Shown: positions 1 to 7,553 of the stretch, piece by piece
Layout of the letters: the number at the start of each line of letters is the position of its first letter
How positions within the stretch are numbered: position 1 is the first letter of the stretch
The notes under the pieces: model-generated
Databases searched by the model: none
Told to the model about the DNA's origin: nothing
Seen by the model: the letters and a program-made list of their open reading frames with translations, nothing else
Program-made: the position numbers and the translations under genes
Origin: Chromatiales bacterium
GTDB lineage: Bacteria; Pseudomonadota; Gammaproteobacteria; Steroidobacterales; GCA-2729495
Reading direction: 5' to 3'
Length of the DNA stretch: 64,000 nucleotides
Assembly (NCBI GenBank): GCA_016789845.1
Contig: JAEUQA010000041.1
Coordinates: forward strand, 32,786-96,785

Positions 1-1
1 C

Positions 2-427
2 ATGCGCGTGACGGAAGCCCTCCTGGAGAACGTGGCCGCCAGCGGGCAGAAGAAGATCGTCACGCTGGGCAGCGCCGCCGGCTCCCACGGCCTGCTGAAT
101 CCGCCCGCGAACCTCTACCCATACCGGGCGAGCAAGGCCGCCCTCAACCTGCTGATGCACAACCTGGCCCTGGACGTGGCGAAGCGCGGGATCCTGGTGG
201 GCGTCATCAACCCCGGGCTGGTGGACACGCGGGGCGTGCTGCAGCTGAAGCCCGGCGAGGCGCCGCCGGAGGAGTTCGCGGCGCTGATGCCGCTGATCCG
301 CGCGGGCAAGATCAGGCTGATCACCCCGGAGGAATCGGTAGCCGCGATGGTGAAGCTGATTGACGGCCTGACGCCGGCCCAGTCAGGCACCTTCCTCAAC
401 TACGACGGCCAGACGCTGCCCTGGTAG
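2..427 (+). CDS. SDR-family oxidoreductase, C-terminal part (cut by window edge)
   Basis: Short-chain dehydrogenase/reductase whose N-terminal Rossmann part (TGxxxGxG) lies outside the window. What is visible is the catalytic half: a strand ending in a serine (TLGSAAGS, about residue 24 of the visible part) and the YxxxK active-site pair (YRASK, residues 41-45), followed by the NPG-xxxT segment (INPGLVDT) that closes over the NAD(P) nicotinamide. The protein ends FLNYDGQTLPW, typical of cytosolic SDRs that finish soon after the last strand. The ATG at position 2 is probably an internal methionine. The TAG stop is part of the left arm of the repeat that starts at 423. Substrate cannot be told from this fragment. 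Confidence 0.85.
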   Translation: MRVTEALLENVAASGQKKIVTLGSAAGSHGLLNPPANLYPYRASKAALNLLMHNLALDVAKRGILVGVINPGLVDTRGVLQLKPGEAPPEEFAALMPLIRAGKIRLITPEESVAAMVKLIDGLTPAQSGTFLNYDGQTLPW

Positions 428-514
428 GATCGCCGACCGGCGCGGCCGGGCCCCGCGAGAATCGAGTCCGCGAGTCTCTCGCGGGACCCGGTCGCGCCTA
501 AAGGCGCTCCTACC
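423..514. repeat. Family-1 palindromic element, copy A
   Basis: Imperfect inverted repeat: arms 423-460 and 477-514 (38 nt, about 7 mismatches) around the 16-nt centre ATCGAGTCCGCGAGTC (461-476). The outer tips read GGTAGGA(T/G)CG. The same centre occurs in copies at 58.4 and 62.3 kb. The TAG in the left tip is the stop of the SDR gene and the TAG in the right tip is the stop of the minus-strand gene that ends at 510, so the element fills the whole space between two convergent genes and could act as a two-way terminator. It resembles the REP-doublet elements known from Pseudomonas and Xanthomonadales; that assignment is from memory of the GTAGGAGCGGCTTCAGCCGCGA type. Confidence 0.85.
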
Positions 515-806
515 CAGGTCGCGATGGGAAGTCCTGCTTGCAGGACGGGCAGGCGGAGGCCTTGAACAGCGGGCCGTAGAGCGTGGCATCCAGCGCCGCG
601 GACCAGAACCACCGGTTGCCGCAGCTGGGGCACGTGATGAACCAGACGCCGAAGGCGTAGCCCACCACGACCAGGATGGTGCCGAGCGTCCAGTCGATCC
701 GGAAGCCCTCCCACAGCGGGGCGAAGCTGCCGATCACCATGAGCACGATCGCCAGCCAGAGCTTCCAGGACTGGCCGGTCCTGGCGATAACGGAATTCAC
801 GAACAT
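510..806 (-). CDS. Small membrane protein with zinc-ribbon-like cysteine pairs
   Basis: A 98-residue protein not recognised by name. It has two hydrophobic segments (about residues 15-32 and 38-56), then a CPSCGNRW knuckle (about residue 59) and a second CPSC pair near the C-terminus, spaced as in a small zinc ribbon facing one side of the membrane. It starts at an ATG directly after the stop of the GIY-YIG gene (TGA at 809-807, ATG at 806), so it is probably translated from the same mRNA. Its stop codon is supplied by the GTAGGAG tip of the repeat at 423-514. A role in metal binding or membrane-protein scaffolding is possible, but only the cysteine pattern supports it. Confidence 0.7.
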   Translation of the reverse strand: MFVNSVIARTGQSWKLWLAIVLMVIGSFAPLWEGFRIDWTLGTILVVVGYAFGVWFITCPSCGNRWFWSAALDATLYGPLFKASACPSCKQDFPSRPG

Positions 807-1070
807 TCAGCCTCCCGTCAGTGCCCGCTTGGCCGCGACGGGCAGGCGCTTGATGGCGGCTTCCCGCCTCAGCGCCGCGCCCCGGTCGGTGGCGGGTTCC
901 TGGTGCACCAGGACTACCGGCCGGCGCGCCCGCGTGTAGGCAGCCCCGGTTCCCTCGTTGTGCCTGGCGATGCGCTCGCCAAGGTCGCGCGCGATGCCCG
1001 TGTAGAGCGTGGCATCCGCGCACCGGACAATGTAGACGTGCCAGGGACTGGCGGCTGCCGACTGGCTCAC
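807..1070 (-). CDS. GIY-YIG nuclease-superfamily protein (YhbQ/UPF0213 type)
   Basis: An 87-residue single-domain GIY-YIG protein. The motif appears as HVYIVRC followed by LYTGIARDL; downstream are the conserved arginine in RIARHNEG and the glutamate in LRREAAIKRL, the usual layout of the small UPF0213/YhbQ family (about 80-100 aa). Family members are thought to act on DNA but cellular roles are poorly defined. I chose the GTG at 1070 because it overlaps the TGA of the upstream methyltransferase gene as GTGA, a 4-nt translational coupling; the longer reading frame upstream only shadows that gene. The next gene starts 1 nt after its stop. Confidence 0.85.
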   Translation of the reverse strand: MSQSAAASPWHVYIVRCADATLYTGIARDLGERIARHNEGTGAAYTRARRPVVLVHQEPATDRGAALRREAAIKRLPVAAKRALTGG

Positions 1071-1897
1071 AGGGGCTTGCGGAACCGGAGCGTGAACCGG
1101 TCGCTCTCGCCAATGGCCGCGTACTTCGCCTTGTCCTTCTCGCCTTCCCGGTAGGTGGGCGGCAGGGTCCACACGCCCTTCTCGTAGTCCTTCGTGTCCC
1201 TGGGGTTGGCATTGATCTCCGAGCGCGCTTCGAGGACGAACCCGGCCTTCTCGGCCAGCGCGATGGCGTAGTCCTCGCGGACGTAGCCGGACGCTGCCTT
1301 GGGGTCCTGCGGAGCGTCGGTCTTCGCCCGGTGCTCGACCACGCCCAGAACGCCGCCGGGCTTGAGCGCGTCATACATGGCGGCAAAGGCCTTCTCGGCA
1401 TTGCCGCCGCCCATCCAGTTATGGATGTTGCGGAAGGTGAGCACCATGTCGGCGCTGCCCGGCGGGGCGATGGCGGTCTTGTCCGGGAAGGACAGCACCG
1501 TCATTTCGGTGCCTCCATAGAGGTCGGGGCGCGCCGCGAGCTTGTCCCGGAAGGCCTTGATGCCCACCTGGATGAACTCGGCCTTGGCGTCCGGATCCCA
1601 GCCCGCGGCGTAGTACTTGCCGTCCTTGCGGAGGTACGGCCCCAGGATCTCCGTGTACCAGCCCCCGGCAGGCCAGACCTCGACGACCCGCATGTCAGGC
1701 TTCAGTCCGAAGAAGGACAGCGTCTCGGCCGGGTGGCGGTACTGGTCCCGCGCCTTGTTCGCCGCGGGCCGGTGGTCCCCGGCGATGACGGCCGCGAGGG
1801 CCGGATCGACGGGTTCCGCGGCGAGGCTCGCCACGGCCGCCAGGCTGGCGCCAAAGCCGAGCAGCAAGGCACTGAAGGGACCGATGGATCTGCGCAT
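1067..1897 (-). CDS. Exported class I SAM-dependent methyltransferase (COG4798 type)
   Basis: A 276-residue protein with an N-terminal signal peptide (MRRSIG, hydrophobic stretch, cleavage near SLAAEP), followed by a class I methyltransferase fold. Motif I appears as VVEVWPAGGWYTEIL, and the central region contains DMVLTFRNIHNWM and LKPGGVLGVVEH, matching the family of predicted methyltransferases that carry a signal sequence. Such proteins are unusual because SAM is cytosolic, and their substrate is not known. The ATG at 1897 is preferred because it starts the signal peptide; the reading frame continues upstream to 2200 but there overlaps the neighbouring gene. The stop overlaps the GTG of the GIY-YIG gene. 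Confidence 0.85.
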   Translation of the reverse strand: MRRSIGPFSALLLGFGASLAAVASLAAEPVDPALAAVIAGDHRPAANKARDQYRHPAETLSFFGLKPDMRVVEVWPAGGWYTEILGPYLRKDGKYYAAGWDPDAKAEFIQVGIKAFRDKLAARPDLYGGTEMTVLSFPDKTAIAPPGSADMVLTFRNIHNWMGGGNAEKAFAAMYDALKPGGVLGVVEHRAKTDAPQDPKAASGYVREDYAIALAEKAGFVLEARSEINANPRDTKDYEKGVWTLPPTYREGEKDKAKYAAIGESDRFTLRFRKPL

Positions 1898-1952
1898 GGC
1901 TACCGCTCCGGCTGGCCGACGGGACAGCCCGGAGCTTAGCGGAACTCGCCGG

Positions 1953-2630
1953 TCAGGCGAAGCCGCGGGAACGAATGCGACCGATCTTGGCCGTCTGCGG
2001 CAGCCGGTAGAAGGTGCGCAGCTCGCGCAGCATCTCCGGCGTGAGGGCGGCGGCCGGATAGCGGCTCTCCAGGCCGGCGCAGTAACGCCCCGCCAGGGCA
2101 CTGGCGGCCTGGTAGCGGTCGACTTCCTCGGGCGCGAGCGCGGGATCCAGGGCGGTATCGTCGAACAGTCGTTGCAGCAACGGGCCACCAAGCGTGGCAT
2201 CAGGCTGTGACTGGAGCAGCATCCGGGTGCTGACGTACTTGTCCACCTCGGCCTGCATCTCCAGCTCGAGGAGGGTCACCGGCTTGTCGAAGGCCGCGTT
2301 CCACGCCAGGTAATGGAAATGGCTCACGCCCTCGAGCACGGTCCAGAAATCGGCCAGGTTGGCCCCCGAGATGCCGTGGCGGGGATCGGCAGCGGCCAGT
2401 CGCTCCAGGACCCCCTGGTCGAGGTAGAGCGCGACATCCAGGTTGCCCTCGCCTTCCACCACGATGAGCTTCTCCTCGGCGGAGCGGCCCGGATTGCCGG
2501 CCGTCAGGGCGGCCAGCAGGTTGCGGTCGGTGACGAGATAGTCCCTGACGTCGTGTTCCACTTCCACGTCGTACAGCCGCCCGAGCTGGCCCTGCATTGA
2601 CCCGAGCAGATCCGGGAATGCGCTGGCCAC
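1953..2630 (-). CDS. Conserved hypothetical protein, last gene of the sheath-containing block
   Basis: A 225-residue soluble protein I do not recognise. No signal peptide or membrane segment is visible. It is rich in acidic residues and has a stretch reading HDVRDYLVTDRNLL, then EEKLIVVEGEGNLDVALYLD, and HFHYLAWNAAFDKPVTLLELEMQAEVDKY, suggesting an alpha/beta protein of one or two domains. The GTG start at 2630 lies 1 nt after the stop of the preceding gene (2634-2632), so the two are almost certainly translated together; an ATG at 2597 is a shorter alternative. It follows the tail-sheath-like gene and its neighbour, so a job in the same complex is possible but unproven. Confidence 0.75.
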   Translation of the reverse strand: MASAFPDLLGSMQGQLGRLYDVEVEHDVRDYLVTDRNLLAALTAGNPGRSAEEKLIVVEGEGNLDVALYLDQGVLERLAAADPRHGISGANLADFWTVLEGVSHFHYLAWNAAFDKPVTLLELEMQAEVDKYVSTRMLLQSQPDATLGGPLLQRLFDDTALDPALAPEEVDRYQAASALAGRYCAGLESRYPAAALTPEMLRELRTFYRLPQTAKIGRIRSRGFA

Positions 2631-2631
2631 G

Positions 2632-3264
2632 CTAGTGCTCGCGGACGCTGCCCGGCTGCTGGATGGGCTGGATGCCGATCTGGCGGAGCAGGCGCGCGGC
2701 GCGCCGGCTGCCCGTGGCAAGCCAGGCCTCGTAGAGGCGCAGGACATCCTGGTCACGGCCGGCAAGGCCCGCGCTCCGCACCTCGTTGAGCACGTCGACG
2801 ACGTCGGCGAACTTGGCGGAGAGCTCGGCAAAGACGGGGGCGAAGGCGCGACCCCGCGGATTCGCCGGGAGGTTCATGGACAGCGTGCGGTAGGCCCCGC
2901 CGCCCATGCGGACGTAGTAGCCAATGCCAACGGCCTTGCGGTCGAGCCCCTCGGCCATGAAGCCGGCGATGAACAAGGCAACATCACCAAGGCGTTGCAG
3001 GGCCGAGTTTCGCCTGTCGCCAGGAGCGGCTTCCGCCGCGTCGGCGAGCATGAGCGCAAGTGGCCTGGTGCCGGGCCCGCGGTCCGCCTGGTCGTGGAGC
3101 GCTTCGGAACGCGCGAAGAGGGTGAGGAGACTGACGACGTAGTGGGCGGTGTGGTCGTCCACGGCCACCTTGTTCGAGGCCATGGCGGCGTCAACGGAGT
3201 CGCGAAAGAACTCCTGCAGGCTCGGCACCGGAATCACTCCGGATTCAGCATCGGAGGTCGTCAT
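2632..3264 (-). CDS. Conserved hypothetical protein downstream of the tail-sheath-like gene
   Basis: A 210-residue, mostly helical soluble protein without signal peptide. I see no catalytic motif. Notable stretches are DDHTAHYVVSLLTLF (about 37-51), GDVALFIAGFMAEGL and GIGYYVRMGGGAYRTL (about 92-128), the last giving a glycine-rich turn. The ATG at 3264 starts 46 nt after the stop of the sheath-like gene, and its stop abuts the GTG of the next gene, so the three form one transcription unit. Being specific to this context it may be a partner or chaperone of the sheath-like protein; that is inference from position only. Confidence 0.75.
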   Translation of the reverse strand: MTTSDAESGVIPVPSLQEFFRDSVDAAMASNKVAVDDHTAHYVVSLLTLFARSEALHDQADRGPGTRPLALMLADAAEAAPGDRRNSALQRLGDVALFIAGFMAEGLDRKAVGIGYYVRMGGGAYRTLSMNLPANPRGRAFAPVFAELSAKFADVVDVLNEVRSAGLAGRDQDVLRLYEAWLATGSRRAARLLRQIGIQPIQQPGSVREH

Positions 3265-3310
3265 GGCTCAAGCTTATACGGGAGGAACCTTGCCCGGAGC
3301 GTGATACCGC

Positions 3311-4882
3311 TCACATCCCACGCGGCGCAGCATCCCAATCAGCAAGCCCCAGCCCCGGCTGCCAGGTGAGCTCGGCAACCCGGCACTCGCCGCCATCGTG
3401 GTCGAAGCGGAACGCCACGAACTCCCCGGGCCTCGTGAGCGCCAGGCCAACGACGAATGACAGACCGGCTCGACCGGCATTGGTGTCCTGGTCGCACTTC
3501 ACATAAAACGCCCGCCGCGTGGCGTCGCCGGCGAGCAGGCCGGCCTCCGCGCAGGTGGCCAGATAGCGGCTGACCTGGACGGTCACCGCCCGGGAAGTCT
3601 CGGGACCCGGCTTCTGCGCCGCGACCCAGCGGGTGCTCCGCGAAATCGTGCCCGTGATCATCATCGCCCGCCGCCGGAGACTCAGTTGGTGCCACTCCCG
3701 GCGACCGCCGTGACTGCGGGCCAGCGTCACGTCGCCGGTGAACGAGATGAAGCCCGGCGCGGCGCCGCGCAGCACGTTCACGCCGCGCCTCGCCAGCAGG
3801 GCGGCTTCCCCGGCGTCGGGCTCCATGGCGACCCGCGCCCTGGAGCGGAGCAGCGCGGTGCCCGGCGCATCACCGGAGGCAAGCATCCCGGCAATGGCCC
3901 CCAGGGCGCTCAGGGAGCGGGTCCGCCGCCCGTCCGCGGACAGCCCGGTCAGCGGCGGAAAATAGGTGATGACGTTGGGGCTGGCGATCGCCGAGTCCCG
4001 CTGGCTGCGCGCGACGTCCTCGACCTGCGACCAGTGGGCGGGCGGATCGAGCAACAGGATGGCGTTGCGCCGCGCGCAGTAGCGCTCGGCAGCAAAGATG
4101 CCGACGGGGCCCACGTCGGCCTTCGGCGCGCCGGACAGGAGGCACACCAGGTCAATGCCGGGCACCTGGTCCAGGGCGTGAATGCCCGTGGCGTCTTCCG
4201 GTGAACCGATCAGGTCGTAGTCGCTCGGCGCGGCGGCGGAGCGCCAGTCGCCCCGGCCATGCACGTAGCCGACGGGGCCAATGCCGGCCGCCCCGGGGGT
4301 CACATAGGGCCGGGCGCGCGGCGGTTCGCCATGCAGCCGGACGAGCGTGGATCCGGCCAGCACATCGCCGATGAAGCCCTCGTCGTCGGGCACGACGGTG
4401 AGGCCGCGCCAGTTCTCCTGCTCTTCCACCAGCGGGTTAGACGGCGACCGGATGCGCTGCACGCTGAGATTGAAGCGCCAGAGGTCGGACTGCGGGATGC
4501 CGTCGTAGTCGACGGCAGCACGGAGGTACTCGAGCGGACCCGGATTGACCGCATGCAGGTCCAGGGTGCCGCCCGGCCCCGGCAACGTGATCCGGCTGGG
4601 GCCACCCCCACGGGGCACGCGGACGACGATGGCCTGGTGACCGCCGTTGTCGAAGAACTGGCCCAGTATCCACTCGAGCCGGCTGCGCTCCGCCGGGGAA
4701 CCGAAGCGGCGGCGGAACGCCGCCACGCTGTCGATGACGACGGGGACATGGGCCGGGCCGCGAGGCGCCGGGCCGACGAAGGCAGTGACAATTTCGCGGC
4801 GGAGCGGGATCGGCTCCTCACCGGCAGGAGATTCAATTACTCGAATCCCGGCTCCTCCGAGTTCGGGCAACGGGGCGCGCAT
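3311..4882 (-). CDS. Orphan phage-tail-sheath-like protein
   Basis: A 523-residue protein with the hallmarks of contractile tail sheath proteins. The N-terminus reads GIRVIESPAGEEPI then FVGPAPRGP, the usual sheath opening; the C-terminal third carries LSLRRRAMMITGTI, a long helix ending YLATCAEAGLLAG, then FYVKCDQDTN and LTRPGEFVAFRF, which match the conserved sheath subdomain that interlocks neighbouring subunits in T4-like phages, R-pyocins, PVC and T6SS-related machines. No tube, baseplate, spike or ATPase gene lies in the window. The ATG at 4882 gives the expected N-terminus and overlaps the rhomboid gene by 50 nt. Length is in the usual 400-700 range. What it assembles into is unknown. 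Confidence 0.8.
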   Translation of the reverse strand: MRAPLPELGGAGIRVIESPAGEEPIPLRREIVTAFVGPAPRGPAHVPVVIDSVAAFRRRFGSPAERSRLEWILGQFFDNGGHQAIVVRVPRGGGPSRITLPGPGGTLDLHAVNPGPLEYLRAAVDYDGIPQSDLWRFNLSVQRIRSPSNPLVEEQENWRGLTVVPDDEGFIGDVLAGSTLVRLHGEPPRARPYVTPGAAGIGPVGYVHGRGDWRSAAAPSDYDLIGSPEDATGIHALDQVPGIDLVCLLSGAPKADVGPVGIFAAERYCARRNAILLLDPPAHWSQVEDVARSQRDSAIASPNVITYFPPLTGLSADGRRTRSLSALGAIAGMLASGDAPGTALLRSRARVAMEPDAGEAALLARRGVNVLRGAAPGFISFTGDVTLARSHGGRREWHQLSLRRRAMMITGTISRSTRWVAAQKPGPETSRAVTVQVSRYLATCAEAGLLAGDATRRAFYVKCDQDTNAGRAGLSFVVGLALTRPGEFVAFRFDHDGGECRVAELTWQPGLGLADWDAAPRGM

Positions 4883-5558
4883 CCGCAGACAACAACGCGA
4901 TGAAGTGTAGCACCGGCGCCAGCAGCAGGCCGCACGCAAAGCCGCCCACGTGGGCGCGAAACGCGACGGCGCCCGCCAGTGCGTCCGTCCAGTTTGAGTA
5001 GAGCAATTGCAGGCCGAACCAGGAGATCAGGACCACCCACGCGGGAAGCTGGATCCCCGGCCCGTGAAGCTCGTCGCGGGGATGCAGGAACAGGTAGGCG
5101 CCGAGCAACCCCGAGATGCCGCCGCTGGCGCCCACCATCGGCAGCGGCGACGACGGGTCGGGCCAGGCCTGGGCCAGCGCGGCAGCGACGCCGCAGGCGA
5201 GCAGGAGCACCGTCCACGGGCCGGGGCCCAGCGTCCCCTCGACCCGGGGACCGTAGATCCAGAGGAACACCAGGTTGCCCAGCAGGTGGAGCCAGCCGGC
5301 GTGGAGGAACTGGTAGGTGACCAGCGTGGCCGGCGGCGGAACGAGCAGCGCGCTTCCGGGCAACTCGGCGCCGCCGAACAGGTTGCCGGGAATGAACGCG
5401 AGGCCGGGCGGCATGGCAAGCCCGCCGGGCGCGGCGAGCAGCTGCCAGGCAAAGGCGAGCCCAAGCAGGCCGGCGAAGGTCAGGCTGGCGATCGGGAAGT
5501 CGCGTCCGGACAGGTTCACGCCGGGCGACGAGGCCCCCGGGTTATCAGCGGCGATCAC
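4833..5558 (-). CDS. Rhomboid-family intramembrane serine protease
   Basis: A 241-residue multi-spanning membrane protein. It has the rhomboid loop HAGWLHLLGN (about 86-95), the catalytic serine in GASGG (Ser145) and the histidine of the dyad in AHVGG (His203), so it should be an active intramembrane protease that cuts single-pass membrane proteins. The start overlaps the stop of the L,D-transpeptidase gene as ATGA, and its 3' end overlaps the sheath-like gene by 50 nt. The tight coupling with a peptidoglycan enzyme and a sheath protein suggests one envelope-related unit. A second rhomboid of the same size lies at 45.1-45.9 kb, so the genome holds at least two. Confidence 0.9.
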   Translation of the reverse strand: MIAADNPGASSPGVNLSGRDFPIASLTFAGLLGLAFAWQLLAAPGGLAMPPGLAFIPGNLFGGAELPGSALLVPPPATLVTYQFLHAGWLHLLGNLVFLWIYGPRVEGTLGPGPWTVLLLACGVAAALAQAWPDPSSPLPMVGASGGISGLLGAYLFLHPRDELHGPGIQLPAWVVLISWFGLQLLYSNWTDALAGAVAFRAHVGGFACGLLLAPVLHFIALLSADARPVARTRRSRDSSN

Positions 5559-6682
5559 CGGTTGGCGGCATCCAGCGCCGGAACCGGAGCAGGGTCGCCG
5601 GCCACGTCGCGTTCGACCGGGTAGGTCACGATGTTGACGGTTGGCCGCGCCCGGGCCACGACGGTGCGGGCATCGGCGGCGGACTCGAGCAGGCGCACGG
5701 GAAAGCCCCGGCCTTCCTTTACCGTGGCGGCCACGAGCGCGGTGTCCAGGTTGATCGGGGTCCCCGCCCCCTGGGCCGGCTTGCGCTTGCGGACCGCCTG
5801 CGCGAGCTGCTTGTCGAGCGCCACCTGGAGGTTCCGCCGGTCGTCCTCCAGCGCAGGGTGCGCCTCGAGGTAGAGGTTGCCGTCACGCCAGCCCAGCAGT
5901 TGCGGCTGGTTGACGATCCGCACCGGTGTCCCGACCGGTACCTGGCTGAACAGGGACTCGATGTCTTCCGGGAAGAGCTGGACGCAGCCGTGGCTCACCC
6001 GCATGCCGATGCCGGAGGGCTTGTTGGTGCCGTGGATCAGGTAGGAAGGGAAGCCGAGGCGCAGCGCGTAGGCCCCGAGGGGGTTGTCGGGCCCGGCGGG
6101 CACGCGGGCGGGCAGGGGGTTCCCCGCCTCGGCATGCTCCTTCCGGATCGAGGCCGGCACGGTCCAGACCGGGTCCTTCACCTTGCTGACGACCTTGGTC
6201 GTGCCGATGGGCGTGGCCCAGCCCTCGCGGCCGATGCCGACCGGGTGCGTAACCACGCGGGGCGCCTCCCCCGCCGCCGGCTTGGGAAAATAGAAGATCC
6301 GCTTGGTGCCGACGTTCAGGACGATGCCGTCGCGGGGCGCGTCCGGCAGGATGAACTGGGTCGGCAGGACGACCGGCGTGCCGGCGCCGGGCAGCCAGGG
6401 ATCCACGTCGGGATTCGCCTGGACCAGCTCGTCGAAGCCCAGGTCATAGGCGCGCGCAATGTCGATGAACGTGTCTTCATAGCGGGCCCGGATCACCTGC
6501 AGCTCGCCGACCACGTCGCTGCCAGGGGCCAGCACGAACTCGTCGCTCACGATGGGTGGCAGCTCGACGGGAACCTTCGCCGTGGCCTGCTGGTGCTTCG
6601 CCCACTCCGGCGTTTCAAAGAGGGCGCAGCCCCCCGCATTCAGCGCGAGGGCGAGGACGATCAGGCGTGGCAGGTGGCGCAT
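5555..6682 (-). CDS. L,D-transpeptidase lipoprotein with LysM domain
   Basis: A 375-residue YkuD-type L,D-transpeptidase. The N-terminus is a lipoprotein signal with Cys19 in AGGC; residues about 60-108 form a LysM-like peptidoglycan-binding region (ARYEDTFIDIARAYDLGFDELVQANP); the catalytic domain follows, with HGTN at 217-220 and SHGC at 230-233, Cys233 being the nucleophile. It is close to the E. coli ErfK/YbiS/YcfS group, which cross-link peptidoglycan or attach Braun-type lipoproteins. A C-terminal extension of roughly 100 residues after the catalytic domain is longer than in E. coli. It is the first gene of the coupled block with the rhomboid and sheath-like genes; the ATG at 6682 starts the signal peptide. 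Confidence 0.92.
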   Translation of the reverse strand: MRHLPRLIVLALALNAGGCALFETPEWAKHQQATAKVPVELPPIVSDEFVLAPGSDVVGELQVIRARYEDTFIDIARAYDLGFDELVQANPDVDPWLPGAGTPVVLPTQFILPDAPRDGIVLNVGTKRIFYFPKPAAGEAPRVVTHPVGIGREGWATPIGTTKVVSKVKDPVWTVPASIRKEHAEAGNPLPARVPAGPDNPLGAYALRLGFPSYLIHGTNKPSGIGMRVSHGCVQLFPEDIESLFSQVPVGTPVRIVNQPQLLGWRDGNLYLEAHPALEDDRRNLQVALDKQLAQAVRKRKPAQGAGTPINLDTALVAATVKEGRGFPVRLLESAADARTVVARARPTVNIVTYPVERDVAGDPAPVPALDAANR

Positions 6683-6737
6683 TGGACGGATCCCTCCGGA
6701 CTGTGCTGCCAGCGCGGTGCACCGGCGGCGGCGCGCT

Positions 6738-7526
6738 TCACTTCTGGCAGGCCGGCCTCCTGCCGGCCGCCTGCGCGGCGTTGTAGATCTTCAGGGCCTC
6801 GGGCAGCTGCTGGATGAGCTCCTGGATGCGGTTGTCGCCCGAGGGATGGGTGGAAAGGAACTGGGGAGGCCCGAGCTTCGTCTTCCTGCCCATGTTCTTC
6901 CACAACTGGATGCTCTCGGCCGGGTTGAAGCCGGCCGCCGCCATGTAGTTGAGGCCGACGGTGTCCGCCTCCACCTCGTTGGCGCGGCTGAAGGGCAGGC
7001 TCAGGCCGATCTGGGCGCCCATGGACAGCACGTCACCGACCCCGTAGCCGCCGCCCAGCACGGCCGTGCCGGCGATGACGCCCGCCCGGGTGGTCATTTC
7101 CCGGTTCACGCGCTTCAGGGAATGCTGCTGCGTGACGTGGGCAACCTCGTGCCCGATGACGGCCGCAAGCTGCTCCTGGTTCTCGGCGACGGCGAGCAGG
7201 CCGGTAAACACGCCGATGCGCCCGCCAGGCATCGCAAACGCGTTGATGTCCTCGCTCTCGAACACCTCCACGTCCCAGTCCTCGTCCACGTAGGGCTTTT
7301 CCAGCTGCTGCACGATCGCGCTGGACACGCAGTTGATGTAGGCGCGGGTCCGGACGTCCGTGGACGCGGGCATCTGCGCCCGCATCTCCTGGAACTGCTT
7401 CCCGGACTCGGATTCCAGCTCCGACTCGGAGACGATGGGCACGGCGCACCCGGCCAGCAGCAGGGCGGCCAGCAGCAGGGCGGCCAGGGTTGCTGCCGGG
7501 GATACCGCTGTGGCGAGGGAGCGCAT
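6738..7526 (-). CDS. M48-family metalloprotease lipoprotein (LoiP/YggG-like)
   Basis: A 262-residue zinc metalloprotease. It starts with a lipoprotein signal (LLAGC, Cys27), so it should be anchored in the outer or inner membrane facing the periplasm. The zinc site is HEVAH (126-130) with the third ligand in EVEAD (Glu184 region). The sizes and order match LoiP/YcaL-type M48 proteases of E. coli (about 250 aa), which take part in outer-membrane quality control. The C-terminus (STHPSGDNRIQEL) carries the typical M48 closing motif. It lies 55 nt upstream of the L,D-transpeptidase and could be in the same transcript; no promoter is obvious between them. Confidence 0.92.
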   Translation of the reverse strand: MRSLATAVSPAATLAALLLAALLLAGCAVPIVSESELESESGKQFQEMRAQMPASTDVRTRAYINCVSSAIVQQLEKPYVDEDWDVEVFESEDINAFAMPGGRIGVFTGLLAVAENQEQLAAVIGHEVAHVTQQHSLKRVNREMTTRAGVIAGTAVLGGGYGVGDVLSMGAQIGLSLPFSRANEVEADTVGLNYMAAAGFNPAESIQLWKNMGRKTKLGPPQFLSTHPSGDNRIQELIQQLPEALKIYNAAQAAGRRPACQK

Positions 7527-7553
7527 GGCCGGGATTATCCGGCCAGACCGCGC

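Noticed and set aside
3311..4882. Sheath-like gene as part of a prophage or T6SS
   Set aside because: Neighbours are housekeeping or envelope genes on the same strand with no phage or T6SS gene within the window; base composition equals the surroundings.
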